From Chitinophagaceae bacterium (GTDB lineage Bacteria; Bacteroidota; Bacteroidia; Chitinophagales; Chitinophagaceae): a stretch of 32,598 nt of DNA. This document shows positions 17,744 through 27,125 of the stretch, piece by piece (within the stretch, counting starts at the first letter, position 1; every line of letters begins with the position of its first letter). Location of the stretch: positions 1 through 32,598 of the forward strand of contig CANCRC010000009.1 of NCBI GenBank assembly GCA_947380435.1, written 5' to 3'. A program made the position numbers and the translations under genes. The notes below the pieces were generated by a model that saw nothing but the letters and a program-made list of their open reading frames with translations, made no database searches and had not been told where the DNA came from.

Positions 17744-20473
17744 TTAATAATTCAAACCCCAGGTTCTTCCTTTCATTACAGCAGGCACACCTTTTGATAA
17801 CCATTCTGGCAAAGGCGCTCCTTTTAAATAACTATCGAAGAATTGTTGTTCTCTTATTTGAATATCTTTTCTATTTCTACGCTCCACTAAATTATGTGCT
17901 TCATTATTGTATACCAATAACCATACTTTCTTATTCAATCTTTTCATATCACTGTACATTTCAATACCCTGATACCAAGGCACAGCATCATCGGCGTCAT
18001 TACTCATTATCACCAAAGGTGTTTTAATATTTGGTAAAGAAAATAAGGGTGAGTTTTTAATATACAAATCGGGTCTTTCCCATAAGCTAGCCCCTAATCT
18101 TGTTTGAGATTTCTCATATTGGAATTGACGACTAATACCAGGGCCCCAACGTATACCAGAATAAGCACTAGTCATATTCACTACAGGCGCTCCTGCCCAA
18201 GCTGCAGCGTATAGGTTTGTTTTAGTAATCAAATAAGCAATTTGATATCCTCCCCAACTTTGACCTTGTAAGCCTACCTTGGTACTATCTACAAAACCTT
18301 TTTGAATCATGGCTCTGGTACCGCTTAATATATAGTCATAAGCAGATTGCCCAGGATAACCAGTTTTGTACCAAATATCGGGTACAAATACGATATAGCC
18401 TCTACTTGCAAAGAATGGAATATTCAACCTTGAAGGTGTAGGTGCAGGTGCTAAATAATTATGCAAAGTTTGATTGTTTCTTTCATAGAAATACACAATC
18501 ATGGGATACTTTTTCTTAGCATCAAAATTCTCAGGTAAGTATAATACCCCTTCTGCCATTTTACCAGTATACGCTTTCCACTTCACTATTTGAGAGCTCA
18601 TCCAATTGTAATTGGCTTGTTGCGTGTTAATAGTTGCAATGCTGGAAGGGTTTTGCTTTGTAGTTTCTATTGTATATAAATATAAATTAGGAGACTTTAC
18701 TTCATCTTCTTGCATAACCGCTATATCATTAGAATGTGCAGCTCCTACTATGCTGCTAAAATGCATAGGTACTTGATTGATCAAACTTAATTTACCATCT
18801 GCAAGATTTAATGTAGACAATAATTCAGACTTATCTACTTCGCTAAATCCTTTAATTATAATTGTTGCATTTTTGGCTAAAGTTTTACGCTCTGCATCGG
18901 TTTCCACAAATCTTGAAATAACTTTATTCATACGGCCATTAGTTAATTTAATGGAAGCAGCTATTCCATTTGCATCCACTAACCAAATATCATATCTATC
19001 ATAGATTAATAATTGTTGGTTATTGTCCATCCACTTAGCAATACCATAAGCATTCGGATCATCAGGTAAATCATTCTCCTCATCGAATAGGGAAGTTTTA
19101 ATATCCTTAGCAATTTGTGCTTTTTTACCTGTGGTCGCATTATAAGAAAAATATTTTTTCTGAGGTTCATCATAATACACCAAAATATTTCCATCATGTG
19201 ATGGGCTTATAACATTACCCTTCCACTCTTTGTGAATTAATTTTCTTTGTCCATTATTGGTTTGAATGGCATAAATATCTTTCAAAGAAAACCCTTGCCA
19301 TTGAGAAGCCAATAAGTAAGTAGAGTCAATGGTGGCATAAGCAATAGCGCCATCTCCTTCAGCAGTAGTCATAATATCTCTATCTTTAATTTTACCTAAA
19401 TAGCTCGCATTTTTAGTACTAGTGTTTATGATCACTAACTCTGTACTCTTTAAAGTACTTTCCAATGCTTTTTGTTGAGCAGGCTGAATGATAGGATCAT
19501 TGTAATGCCAAATATCAAGACTTACTCTTTCAAAATCGGGTAAACTAGTGTCTTTAATAGGCAGTATGGGTTGAACGCCAAATTCTAATGTATTTCCTGT
19601 TTTACTAAATTTTATTTTTCTATCTCCTCCAATAGTATAGTTAGTTGGAATAGCACTATTCGTTTTATCAAATATAGAACTAGCCACCTCATTGGAAGGA
19701 GTATAATAGGCTAGATAATAATTTTTTTGAAGCGCTTTGTCGGCGCTATCTTTTTCTACTAAATAAGCCAATTGCTTTCCTTCTTCATCCCAAATAAAAT
19801 TAGTAGCAGTATATAGTTGTTTAGTTAAAACCTTTGTATTGGTATCTGCAATGCTGGCAAGTAAAACTTGGGCTTCTTTTTGTTTAGTCTTTACTTGATA
19901 CATGGCCACACCCAACGCTTTTGGGTGTATTGCATACAAGGAAATATTGGAAAATGTTTTTTCTTTTGCAGAAGATAAGTCTCTCATCACTAAATCGTTT
20001 CCTTCTTTAGCATCTCCTTTTTTATCTTTAAGATATACGATTATATCATTGCCATGTTCTGCTACTTGAAAACTTTTAACAGCGGGAATTTTTTGAATAG
20101 TACTTGAGGCTAATTCAACTATGGCTAAACTATCCTTTGGCATTTCATCTGCCTTCTTTTTATCAATCTTTGCCTTTCTTGTTTCAGCAAAATTGGGTTT
20201 AATTTTAGCTATTAAATAGCTGCCATTTTCAGTAAAAACAGCTTGCGTAGCTCTAGCAATACTTATTTCAGCACCAGTTTTTACATTTCTAATAACCATG
20301 GTAGCATCTCCTTCTTGTGGATTTATTGTATACACAATAAATTTACCATTAGGATGTAAAGCAGTTTCTCTGATAGACTGCCAACTATCATAGACTGTAT
20401 GGTCTAATTCCTTTTTTTGTGCACTCGTTTGCAAACAAAGGAAAACCATAAAAAACAATAGAATTTTATTCAT
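17744..20473 (-). CDS. S9 family (prolyl oligopeptidase/DPP-IV-like) serine peptidase; start likely ATG 20473
   Basis: GLQGQSWGGYQIAYLITKTNLYAAAWAGAPVVNM (GxSxGGY nucleophile motif), MSNDADDAVPWYQGIEMY (Asp) and EAHNL (His); signal peptide MNKILLFFMVFLCLQTSAQ begins at 20473. Confidence 0.9.
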   Translation of the reverse strand: MNKILLFFMVFLCLQTSAQKKELDHTVYDSWQSIRETALHPNGKFIVYTINPQEGDATMVIRNVKTGAEISIARATQAVFTENGSYLIAKIKPNFAETRKAKIDKKKADEMPKDSLAIVELASSTIQKIPAVKSFQVAEHGNDIIVYLKDKKGDAKEGNDLVMRDLSSAKEKTFSNISLYAIHPKALGVAMYQVKTKQKEAQVLLASIADTNTKVLTKQLYTATNFIWDEEGKQLAYLVEKDSADKALQKNYYLAYYTPSNEVASSIFDKTNSAIPTNYTIGGDRKIKFSKTGNTLEFGVQPILPIKDTSLPDFERVSLDIWHYNDPIIQPAQQKALESTLKSTELVIINTSTKNASYLGKIKDRDIMTTAEGDGAIAYATIDSTYLLASQWQGFSLKDIYAIQTNNGQRKLIHKEWKGNVISPSHDGNILVYYDEPQKKYFSYNATTGKKAQIAKDIKTSLFDEENDLPDDPNAYGIAKWMDNNQQLLIYDRYDIWLVDANGIAASIKLTNGRMNKVISRFVETDAERKTLAKNATIIIKGFSEVDKSELLSTLNLADGKLSLINQVPMHFSSIVGAAHSNDIAVMQEDEVKSPNLYLYTIETTKQNPSSIATINTQQANYNWMSSQIVKWKAYTGKMAEGVLYLPENFDAKKKYPMIVYFYERNNQTLHNYLAPAPTPSRLNIPFFASRGYIVFVPDIWYKTGYPGQSAYDYILSGTRAMIQKGFVDSTKVGLQGQSWGGYQIAYLITKTNLYAAAWAGAPVVNMTSAYSGIRWGPGISRQFQYEKSQTRLGASLWERPDLYIKNSPLFSLPNIKTPLVIMSNDADDAVPWYQGIEMYSDMKRLNKKVWLLVYNNEAHNLVERRNRKDIQIREQQFFDSYLKGAPLPEWLSKGVPAVMKGRTWGLNY

Positions 20474-20527
20474 TATTAGGTATTTTATAATTGTAATATA
20501 CAAATAGTTTTGAGATCTTTTTTGTGT

Positions 20528-20535
20528 TAGATTTG
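20528..20535 (+). promoter_or_regulatory. -7 element TAGATTTG upstream of the TonB-dependent receptor
   Basis: TAnnTTTG match 17 bp before ATG 20553. Confidence 0.4.
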
Positions 20536-20552
20536 CATTATTAAATTATTAT

Positions 20553-23000
20553 ATGAAAGGTATTTTTCTTGCTGGATGCCTATTTTTCTGCGTACTTGGC
20601 TTTGCTCAAAATAAGGGTAATTTATCTGGCTGGGTGGTGGATAAAAATACCCAATTCCCTATAGCCGGGGTTTCCGTTAAGCTTTTAAATACACCCTATT
20701 CAACTGTTACCGATAGTAATGGTAAATATGCTATAAAATCAATTCCTACAGGTCAATACCAATTAAAATTTATTTCTATAGGTTCTTATCCCCTTACTTT
20801 ATTTAATGTAATTGTTAGTTCAGGGAATGAGGTGAGCAATACCGTGGAGCTTATTCCCGAGTCCTTTCAATTAGCAGAAGTAAGAGTAGGTGGCAATAGA
20901 AAAACAGTAAGGGCAGCTACTTTAGAAACACCTTTAAGTGTTCAAAGGCTAACTTCTGAAGAGATTAAATCAAGCCCAGGTAGTAATTTTGACATTTCTA
21001 AAGTAGTACAATCTTTACCAGGCGTAACAGGTTCAGCAAGCACAGGTGCTGGTTTTAGGAATGATATTATAGTAAGAGGCGGTGCCCCTAATGAGAATGT
21101 ATTTTATTTAGATGGTATAGAAATACCTGTAATTAACCATTTCAGCACCCAAGGTAGTGCGGGTGGGCCTCAAGGTATATTGAATGTGTCTTTTATTGAC
21201 GAGGTGAAATTATCTTCTTCTGCTTTTGACGCCAAATTTGACAATGCCCTTTCTTCCGTATTTGAGTTTAAACAAAAAAGAGGGAATTCAGATAAAGTTC
21301 AAGGAAATATAAGAATGGGCGCCACTGAATTTGCAAGCACTTTTGAAGGCCCTTTATCTAGATCGGGCAAAACCACTTTTTTAGTATCTGCTAGACGCAG
21401 TTATTTACAATTTCTGTTTCATGTATTAGACTTGCCTATCCGACCAAATTTTTGGGATTATCAGTTTAAAGTTACGCATACTATTGACCCTAAAACAACC
21501 TTAACCTTTTTAGGAGTAGGTGCTATAGATGAATTTTCTTTTTCTGCCCCAAGAAATGCTACTCCTCAAAAAATATATGCTTTAAATTCTAGCCCTTCAA
21601 TTAATCAGTGGAGCTATACCATGGGTGTTACCTTAAAGCGATTAATTAAAAAAGGCTATTGGAATTTAGCGGTTAGTAAAAATAATTTATACAATCTAAA
21701 TGAGAAATACGAAAACAATTTAGATCCTAATAAAGGAGAAAAAACATTTGATTACAATTCCAATGATATTGGCAATAACCTCCGCTGGGATATCTCAAAA
21801 AGTTTATTGGGCATTAAGTTCACTACCGGATTTAATCTTACAGATATCAATTACGATAATAGTACTTATCAGTTAGTAAAATATAATAATTTATTTCCTA
21901 ATGCTGTCACTCCTACCTTAGGCCCCAAAACCTATATTCGTTATAGTAGTAGTTTTAATTATAAAAAATATGGTGCTTTTTTCCAAATGGGTAAAAGAGC
22001 CTTTAATAATAGATTAGGTATAAGTGCTGGTATAAGAAAAGATGGAAATACATTTACTAATACAGGTAATCAAATCATGCGTCAAATATCGCCACGTATT
22101 GGTTTAAGCTGGGTATTAACCGATCAACTCACCTGGAATGCTTCTGTGGGCAAGTATTTCAAATTAGCCCCTAATACAGCTTTAGGATTTAAAGACGCAT
22201 CAGGTAATTATTTAAATAGAGATGCTAGTTATATTGGAAGCTTTCACTATGTAACAGGACTTGAATATTTAAAATCTGAATCGACTCGATTTACAGCTGA
22301 AGTATTTTATAAAAGATATTCAGGAGTACCCATTAGTAAAGAAAAAGGTATAAGTTTATCTAATTTAGGGGCAGACTTCAATATTTTAGGCAATGAAGAT
22401 ATCTCTACCATTGGATTTGGAAGAAGCTATGGTTTTGAATTATTTGCTCAACAAAAATTAACCAATCGTTTTTTTGGTGTAGCAAGTTATAGCTTTTTTA
22501 GAAGCTCCTATACTAATATAGAAGGTAAGTATATTCCAAGCTCTTGGGAAAATATTCACTTATTAAGTTTAACGGGTGGTTATAAGTTTAATAAAAACTG
22601 GGAGTTAGGTGTTAAATTTAGATACCAAGGTGGTGCTCCTTATACGCCTTATGATATGAACTTAAGTAAATTAAACTTTGCTACATTAGGCGTAGGCGTA
22701 TTAGACTACTCTAAATTAAATACCTTACGCAGTAGAGCCTTTCATTCTAGTGACTTCAGGTTAGATAAAAAATACAACTATAAGAAATCTACATTTGATT
22801 TTTATATTGATATCTCTAATTGGTATGGCGCTAAAACTATCTCCCCTCCTTATTATATTTTCTCTTATGAAGCCAATGGTGCCTTTAAAACTACCGATGG
22901 TATGGCGCTAAAAAAAGACGGCTCCAATGCAGAACCTTCTTTATATGAGAACAATACTATTTTCGTAACCCCTACCGTGGGCTTTATCTTTGAATTCTAA
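20553..23000 (+). CDS. TonB-dependent receptor with N-terminal carboxypeptidase-regulatory-like domain
   Basis: Signal peptide, GNLSGWVVDKNTQFPIAGVSVKLLNTPYSTVTDSNGKYAIKSIPTGQYQL, plug motifs (SKVVQSLPGVTG..FRNDIIVRGGAPNENVFYLDGIEIPVINHF), barrel ending in VGFIFEF. Confidence 0.92.
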   Translation: MKGIFLAGCLFFCVLGFAQNKGNLSGWVVDKNTQFPIAGVSVKLLNTPYSTVTDSNGKYAIKSIPTGQYQLKFISIGSYPLTLFNVIVSSGNEVSNTVELIPESFQLAEVRVGGNRKTVRAATLETPLSVQRLTSEEIKSSPGSNFDISKVVQSLPGVTGSASTGAGFRNDIIVRGGAPNENVFYLDGIEIPVINHFSTQGSAGGPQGILNVSFIDEVKLSSSAFDAKFDNALSSVFEFKQKRGNSDKVQGNIRMGATEFASTFEGPLSRSGKTTFLVSARRSYLQFLFHVLDLPIRPNFWDYQFKVTHTIDPKTTLTFLGVGAIDEFSFSAPRNATPQKIYALNSSPSINQWSYTMGVTLKRLIKKGYWNLAVSKNNLYNLNEKYENNLDPNKGEKTFDYNSNDIGNNLRWDISKSLLGIKFTTGFNLTDINYDNSTYQLVKYNNLFPNAVTPTLGPKTYIRYSSSFNYKKYGAFFQMGKRAFNNRLGISAGIRKDGNTFTNTGNQIMRQISPRIGLSWVLTDQLTWNASVGKYFKLAPNTALGFKDASGNYLNRDASYIGSFHYVTGLEYLKSESTRFTAEVFYKRYSGVPISKEKGISLSNLGADFNILGNEDISTIGFGRSYGFELFAQQKLTNRFFGVASYSFFRSSYTNIEGKYIPSSWENIHLLSLTGGYKFNKNWELGVKFRYQGGAPYTPYDMNLSKLNFATLGVGVLDYSKLNTLRSRAFHSSDFRLDKKYNYKKSTFDFYIDISNWYGAKTISPPYYIFSYEANGAFKTTDGMALKKDGSNAEPSLYENNTIFVTPTVGFIFEF

Positions 23001-23026
23001 TAAAGCTCAAATTAACTAATAAAGCG

Positions 23027-23932
23027 CTAATTAATTTTAACTTGTTGGATGCGGTGTTGCTTTACAATTCTTCTCATCTGAATGACAACAGATATAATAA
23101 TGCAAACTATACCTGCGTAAAAACTGAGTCCTAATTGTTTCTGTTCTTTAAATAAAATAAAGGCAAGTATAATACCATAGACAGGTTCTAAATTCAAAGT
23201 TACATTCAGTGTAAAAGCACTTATATATTTTAAGGAAGAAAGCATAAGGTGCGTAGACCAAACGGTACAAGCTATAGCCAATATAGATAACCAAAACCAA
23301 TCCATAGTTGTTGGCAATAATCCAACGGGATTAAAACCTGAATTGAAAGCATAAAAGACAATGAAGGGCAATAAGAAAAGTAGTCCTCCAGTCATTTCAT
23401 AGGATTGTATGGTTTCAACATCGATATGACTGGTAAAACGCTTATTAATAATAGAAAAAATGGCTGCAAATAAAGCTGAAAATAAACCAACTATAATACC
23501 CGTTCTAAATTGAGTATCGAAATGAAATATGAGAAATATACCCAACAAACTTAATGAGCCTATAAGAATTTCTTGAAATTGAATTTTACCATGCTTCCAT
23601 AGTGGTTCTAAGAATGAGCTAAATAAACTCGTACTTGAAAAACAAACTAAGGCAATAGATACATTGGCTAGTTTAATACTTTGATAAAAACAAACCCAGT
23701 GTAGGGCTATAATAGCACCTGTGCCTAATAAGGACAATTTTGTTTTAAGATTATATTGGTGTTTATTTTTCTTAAATAATGCCAATATCCATAATACAAT
23801 AACTGTAATAAGAATGCGGTAAAATACTAATACTAAGCCATTTAGTTTAATGAGAAAACCTAAGGAACCGGTGAGTCCGGCTAAAAAAACGAAAATATGT
23901 AATTGTAATAAAGCCTTCTTAAAAGTTGACAC
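23027..23932 (-). CDS. EamA/DMT superfamily transporter (GTG start)
   Basis: About 10 hydrophobic segments in two repeats; SIALVCFSSTSLFSSFLEPL and FTLNVTLNLEPVYGIILAFILFKEQ are typical EamA signatures. Confidence 0.88.
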   Translation of the reverse strand: MSTFKKALLQLHIFVFLAGLTGSLGFLIKLNGLVLVFYRILITVIVLWILALFKKNKHQYNLKTKLSLLGTGAIIALHWVCFYQSIKLANVSIALVCFSSTSLFSSFLEPLWKHGKIQFQEILIGSLSLLGIFLIFHFDTQFRTGIIVGLFSALFAAIFSIINKRFTSHIDVETIQSYEMTGGLLFLLPFIVFYAFNSGFNPVGLLPTTMDWFWLSILAIACTVWSTHLMLSSLKYISAFTLNVTLNLEPVYGIILAFILFKEQKQLGLSFYAGIVCIIISVVIQMRRIVKQHRIQQVKIN

Positions 23933-24674
23933 GAATACGTTTTATCATTTTAATAAAGCTTCCTGTAGTTGATTGCCATTGCATATTCAGCACCCCTAAC
24001 ATGGCTTCTTTAATAATGCCTTTGGACATTTTACTAATGCCTATTTTTCTATCCACAAATGTAATAGGCACTTCTTTAATTTTATACCCTAACTTCCATG
24101 CTGCAAATTTCATTTCAATTTGGAAAGCGTATCCAATAAATTTAATAGTATCTAAATTAATATCGGCAAGTACCTTATTCTTATAGCAAATAAAACCAGC
24201 GGTAGGATCCTTTATGGGCATGCCAGTAATTAATCTTGTATAAGCAGAACCTCCTAATGAATAAATTCTTCTGTCTAATGGCCAGTTTTCTGTTTCTCCC
24301 CCTTTCACATATCTACTTCCAATAGATACATCGGCCCCATTATCTTCACAAGCCGCTAATAACCTATCTAAATCATTGGGATTATGTGAAAAGTCGGCGT
24401 CCATTTCAAAAATATACTCATAGTTATTATCCAAAGCCCATTTAAAACCCTGAATATAAGCTGTACCCAAACCTTGTTTGCCTGGTCGCTTTAGAATAAA
24501 CAATCTATCTAAAAATTTACCCATTAAAGATTCCACAATAGCTGCTGTGCCATCGGGTGAGTTATCGTCAATAATTAAGACATGATAATCTGAAGAAAGT
24601 CCCAAGACTGCATGTAAAATGGCAGAGACATTCTCTTTTTCATTATAGGTTGGTATTAAAACTATTTTTTTCAC
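23919..24674 (-). CDS. GT2 glycosyltransferase, polyprenol/dolichol-phosphate mannose synthase-like (GTG start)
   Basis: VLIPTYNEKENVSAIL, VLIIDDNSPDGTAAIVE, RPGKQGLGTAYIQGFKWAL, FEMDADFSHNPNDL, GSRYVKGGETENWPLDRR, DPTAGFICYK, IKEVPITFVDRKIGISKMS. Confidence 0.93.
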   Translation of the reverse strand: MKKIVLIPTYNEKENVSAILHAVLGLSSDYHVLIIDDNSPDGTAAIVESLMGKFLDRLFILKRPGKQGLGTAYIQGFKWALDNNYEYIFEMDADFSHNPNDLDRLLAACEDNGADVSIGSRYVKGGETENWPLDRRIYSLGGSAYTRLITGMPIKDPTAGFICYKNKVLADINLDTIKFIGYAFQIEMKFAAWKLGYKIKEVPITFVDRKIGISKMSKGIIKEAMLGVLNMQWQSTTGSFIKMIKRIRVNF

Positions 24675-24729
24675 TGTATAGTGGGGGGTGTTCTGATAAA
24701 AATACGAAAAAATGGCAAAAAACTAATTC

Positions 24730-25497
24730 CTACTTATGCAGAATGGATTTATTGAGGATTTCTGTCAATTTTTGCTTGGTATGAAGGGCAAAATCGCCTT
24801 TCATCATCCAATCGTAGTATTGTGGCTCCTCCTTAAGTACTTGAGTTACAGGCTTTCCTTTGTGTTTACCAAAATTAAATACTTCCACCCCATTTTCAAA
24901 TACAAAACGACGGGCGAAATCAATGATTTGATCCTCCCCTGTAAATTTCACAACAGATTCAACAGAATTCCCCATTTGAGGATATTTCTCTAATTGAGCT
25001 TCTAAAATTTCCCAAGTGGCTGTGGCATCTACTTCTGCACTATGGGCATCCTCTAAATTTTTATTACAATAGAATTTATAAGCGGCCGTTAAGGTTCTTT
25101 GCTCCATCATGTGAAACACTCTTTGCACATCTAATAATTTTCTAGCTTCAATATCTACCGAAATGCCAGCTCTCAAAAATTCTTCATTTAACATAGGTAT
25201 ATCAAACCTATTGCTATTATATCCTGCTAAATCGGAAGCCTCAATGAATTGTTTTACTTCGTTTGCAATTTGCTTAAAACTAGGGGCATCTTTCACCATT
25301 TCATCTGAAATACCATGAACATCGGAAGATGCTTTAGGAATAGGCATTTCTGGGTTGACTAATTTTCTTTTTACTTGTTTGCTGCCATCTGGCATAATTT
25401 TCACAATAGCAATTTCAACAATTCTATCGGTACTTACATTAATGCCTGTAGTTTCTAAATCAATAAAACAAATGGCTCTATCTAGTTGTAAACGCAT
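24730..25497 (-). CDS. DnaQ-like 3'-5' exonuclease (DEDDh) with C-terminal ExoX-like domain
   Basis: ICFIDLETTGINVSTDRIVEIAIVKI (DxE), YNSNRFDIPMLNEEF, EDAHSAEVDATATWEIL (HxxxxD), C-terminal FNFGKHKGKPVTQVLKEEPQYYDWMMKGDF. Confidence 0.9.
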   Translation of the reverse strand: MRLQLDRAICFIDLETTGINVSTDRIVEIAIVKIMPDGSKQVKRKLVNPEMPIPKASSDVHGISDEMVKDAPSFKQIANEVKQFIEASDLAGYNSNRFDIPMLNEEFLRAGISVDIEARKLLDVQRVFHMMEQRTLTAAYKFYCNKNLEDAHSAEVDATATWEILEAQLEKYPQMGNSVESVVKFTGEDQIIDFARRFVFENGVEVFNFGKHKGKPVTQVLKEEPQYYDWMMKGDFALHTKQKLTEILNKSILHK

Positions 25498-25517
25498 AAT
25501 TTAATTTATAAGTGTAA

Positions 25518-25538
25518 AGTTAGTTAAACTTACTAACT
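25518..25538. repeat. Perfect 7-7-7 inverted repeat AGTTAGT-TAAACTT-ACTAACT in a divergent promoter region
   Basis: Read directly; lies between the exonuclease start (25497, -) and the ytxJ start (25606, +). Confidence 0.6.
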
Positions 25539-25579
25539 AAAATCATGATTAGAATACTATTTAAATACAATTAATATAT

Positions 25580-25587
25580 TAAATTTG
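25580..25587 (+). promoter_or_regulatory. -7 element TAAATTTG upstream of ytxJ
   Basis: TAnnTTTG match 18 bp before ATG 25606; overlaps the TTG start given in the ORF track. Confidence 0.45.
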
Positions 25588-25605
25588 CAACCTAATATAG
25601 ACTTT

Positions 25606-25941
25606 ATGCAATGGAATCCCATAGTCGATAGCAATCAAATTGAGGACATTAAAGCTGCCTCTTTTAACAAACCACAATTAATTTTAAAGCATAGTACCAC
25701 TTGCAGTATTAGTAAAATGGCCTTGGCTAGATTAGAAAGATCCGATACGCCTAATAATATAGACTTTCATTATTTAGACTTATTAAACTTTAGAAATATT
25801 TCAAAAGAAATTGCCGAAAGTTTTGATGTATCTCACGAATCGCCTCAAGTATTATTGATTAAAAATGGCAATTGTGTTTACGACGAAAGTCATGGGGGAA
25901 TTCAAATGGAAGAAATAGAAGAACAAGCATTACAAGCCTAA
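25606..25941 (+). CDS. ytxJ: YtxJ-type bacillithiol-system redox protein (monothiol bacilliredoxin-like); start set at ATG 25606
   Basis: KPQLILKHSTTCSISKMALARLER...FHYLDLLNFRNISKEIAESFDVSHESPQVLLIKNGNCVYDESHGGI matches the YtxJ family pattern. Confidence 0.87.
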   Translation: MQWNPIVDSNQIEDIKAASFNKPQLILKHSTTCSISKMALARLERSDTPNNIDFHYLDLLNFRNISKEIAESFDVSHESPQVLLIKNGNCVYDESHGGIQMEEIEEQALQA

Positions 25942-27123
25942 CTATACAAGTTCAATTACCATTGCGGAAGCACCTCCTCCTCCATTACAAATGGCAGCCG
26001 CTCCTTTTTTAGCTTTATTCTTTTTAAGAATATGAACTAGGCTTACAATTATTCTGGCTCCACTGCAACCAAGTGGATGTCCTAGTGCCACTGCACCTCC
26101 ATGTACATTTACTTTATTAGGATCTATTTTTAAAATTTCTGTATTTACAATTCCCACTACAGAAAAGGCTTCATTGAATTCAAAAAAATCAATCTCGTTT
26201 ATTTGTACATTAGCCTTCGTTAAGGCTTTTGGCAAGGCTAGTGCAGGAGAAGTAGTAAACCATTTTGGATCTTGTTCAGCATCTGCGAAACCTTTAATAA
26301 TGGCTATAGGTTGAATACCTAATTCTTTTGCTTTTGTAGCGCTCATTAAAACAACTGCAGCAGCACCATCATTCATGGTACTTGCATTGGCAGCCGTAAC
26401 TGTTCCTTCTTTACTAAAGGCAGTATTTAATTGAGCTAACTTATCAAAATTTACTTTTAAAGGTTCTTCATCTTTATCAACTACTATAGCAGCTCCTTTT
26501 TTCTGTGGAATTTCTACAGGTACAATTTCATCTTTAAACCAACCATTCTCCATTGCCTGTTGAGCTTTTTTATAACTATTCACAGCAAAAGCGTCTTGAG
26601 CCTCTCTACTTACATTGTATTTTGTTGCACAGGCATCTGCAAAATTACCCATGGCTACTTTATCATACACATCTACCAAACCATCTTTAGCTAATCCATC
26701 ATGCATAACAATATCACCGTATTTATTACCCCATCTTTGGGTGGTATTATAAAAAGGAACATTGCTCATACTTTCCATTCCACCTGCAATAATAATATTA
26801 GCGTCTCCAAGCATAATATTCTGAGCTGCAATGGCAATAGATTTCATACCACTAGCACATACTTTATTAATGGTAGTACAAATAACTTTATCTGGAAGCC
26901 CTGCTGCTTTAGCCGCCTGTCTTGCAGGTGCCTGGCCAAGTCCTGCTTGAATAACTGAACCCATTATAACCTCATCAATGGATTCTTTGGATAGTCCGGC
27001 TTTCTCTAATGCGCCTTTAATAGCAATGCCTCCTAAAGCGGTGGCAGAAACACTACTAAGACTACCTCCAAAAGATCCAATGGGCGTTCTTACTGCAGCA
27101 ACGATATAGACTTCCTTGTTCAT
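25942..27123 (-). CDS. Acetyl-CoA C-acyltransferase (thiolase)
   Basis: TTINKVCASGMKSIAIAAQNIMLGDANIIIAGGMESMSN, NASTMNDGAAAVVLMS, NVHGGAVALGHPLGCSGARI, AAICNGGGGASAMVIE. Confidence 0.96.
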   Translation of the reverse strand: MNKEVYIVAAVRTPIGSFGGSLSSVSATALGGIAIKGALEKAGLSKESIDEVIMGSVIQAGLGQAPARQAAKAAGLPDKVICTTINKVCASGMKSIAIAAQNIMLGDANIIIAGGMESMSNVPFYNTTQRWGNKYGDIVMHDGLAKDGLVDVYDKVAMGNFADACATKYNVSREAQDAFAVNSYKKAQQAMENGWFKDEIVPVEIPQKKGAAIVVDKDEEPLKVNFDKLAQLNTAFSKEGTVTAANASTMNDGAAAVVLMSATKAKELGIQPIAIIKGFADAEQDPKWFTTSPALALPKALTKANVQINEIDFFEFNEAFSVVGIVNTEILKIDPNKVNVHGGAVALGHPLGCSGARIIVSLVHILKKNKAKKGAAAICNGGGGASAMVIELV

Positions 27124-27125
27124 AC

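Noticed and set aside
17722-18027. 101-aa plus-strand ORF antisense to the S9 peptidase 3' end
   Set aside because: Overlaps the conserved catalytic region of the peptidase; low-complexity translation; likely spurious.
23001-23026. AT-rich partial inverted repeat between the TonB receptor and EamA genes
   Set aside because: Short, AT-only symmetry extending into the EamA 3' end; expected by chance in this composition.
24730-25497. DnaQ-like exonuclease as part of a CRISPR or defence locus
   Set aside because: No repeats, cas genes or other defence genes in the window; looks like a general DEDDh exonuclease.
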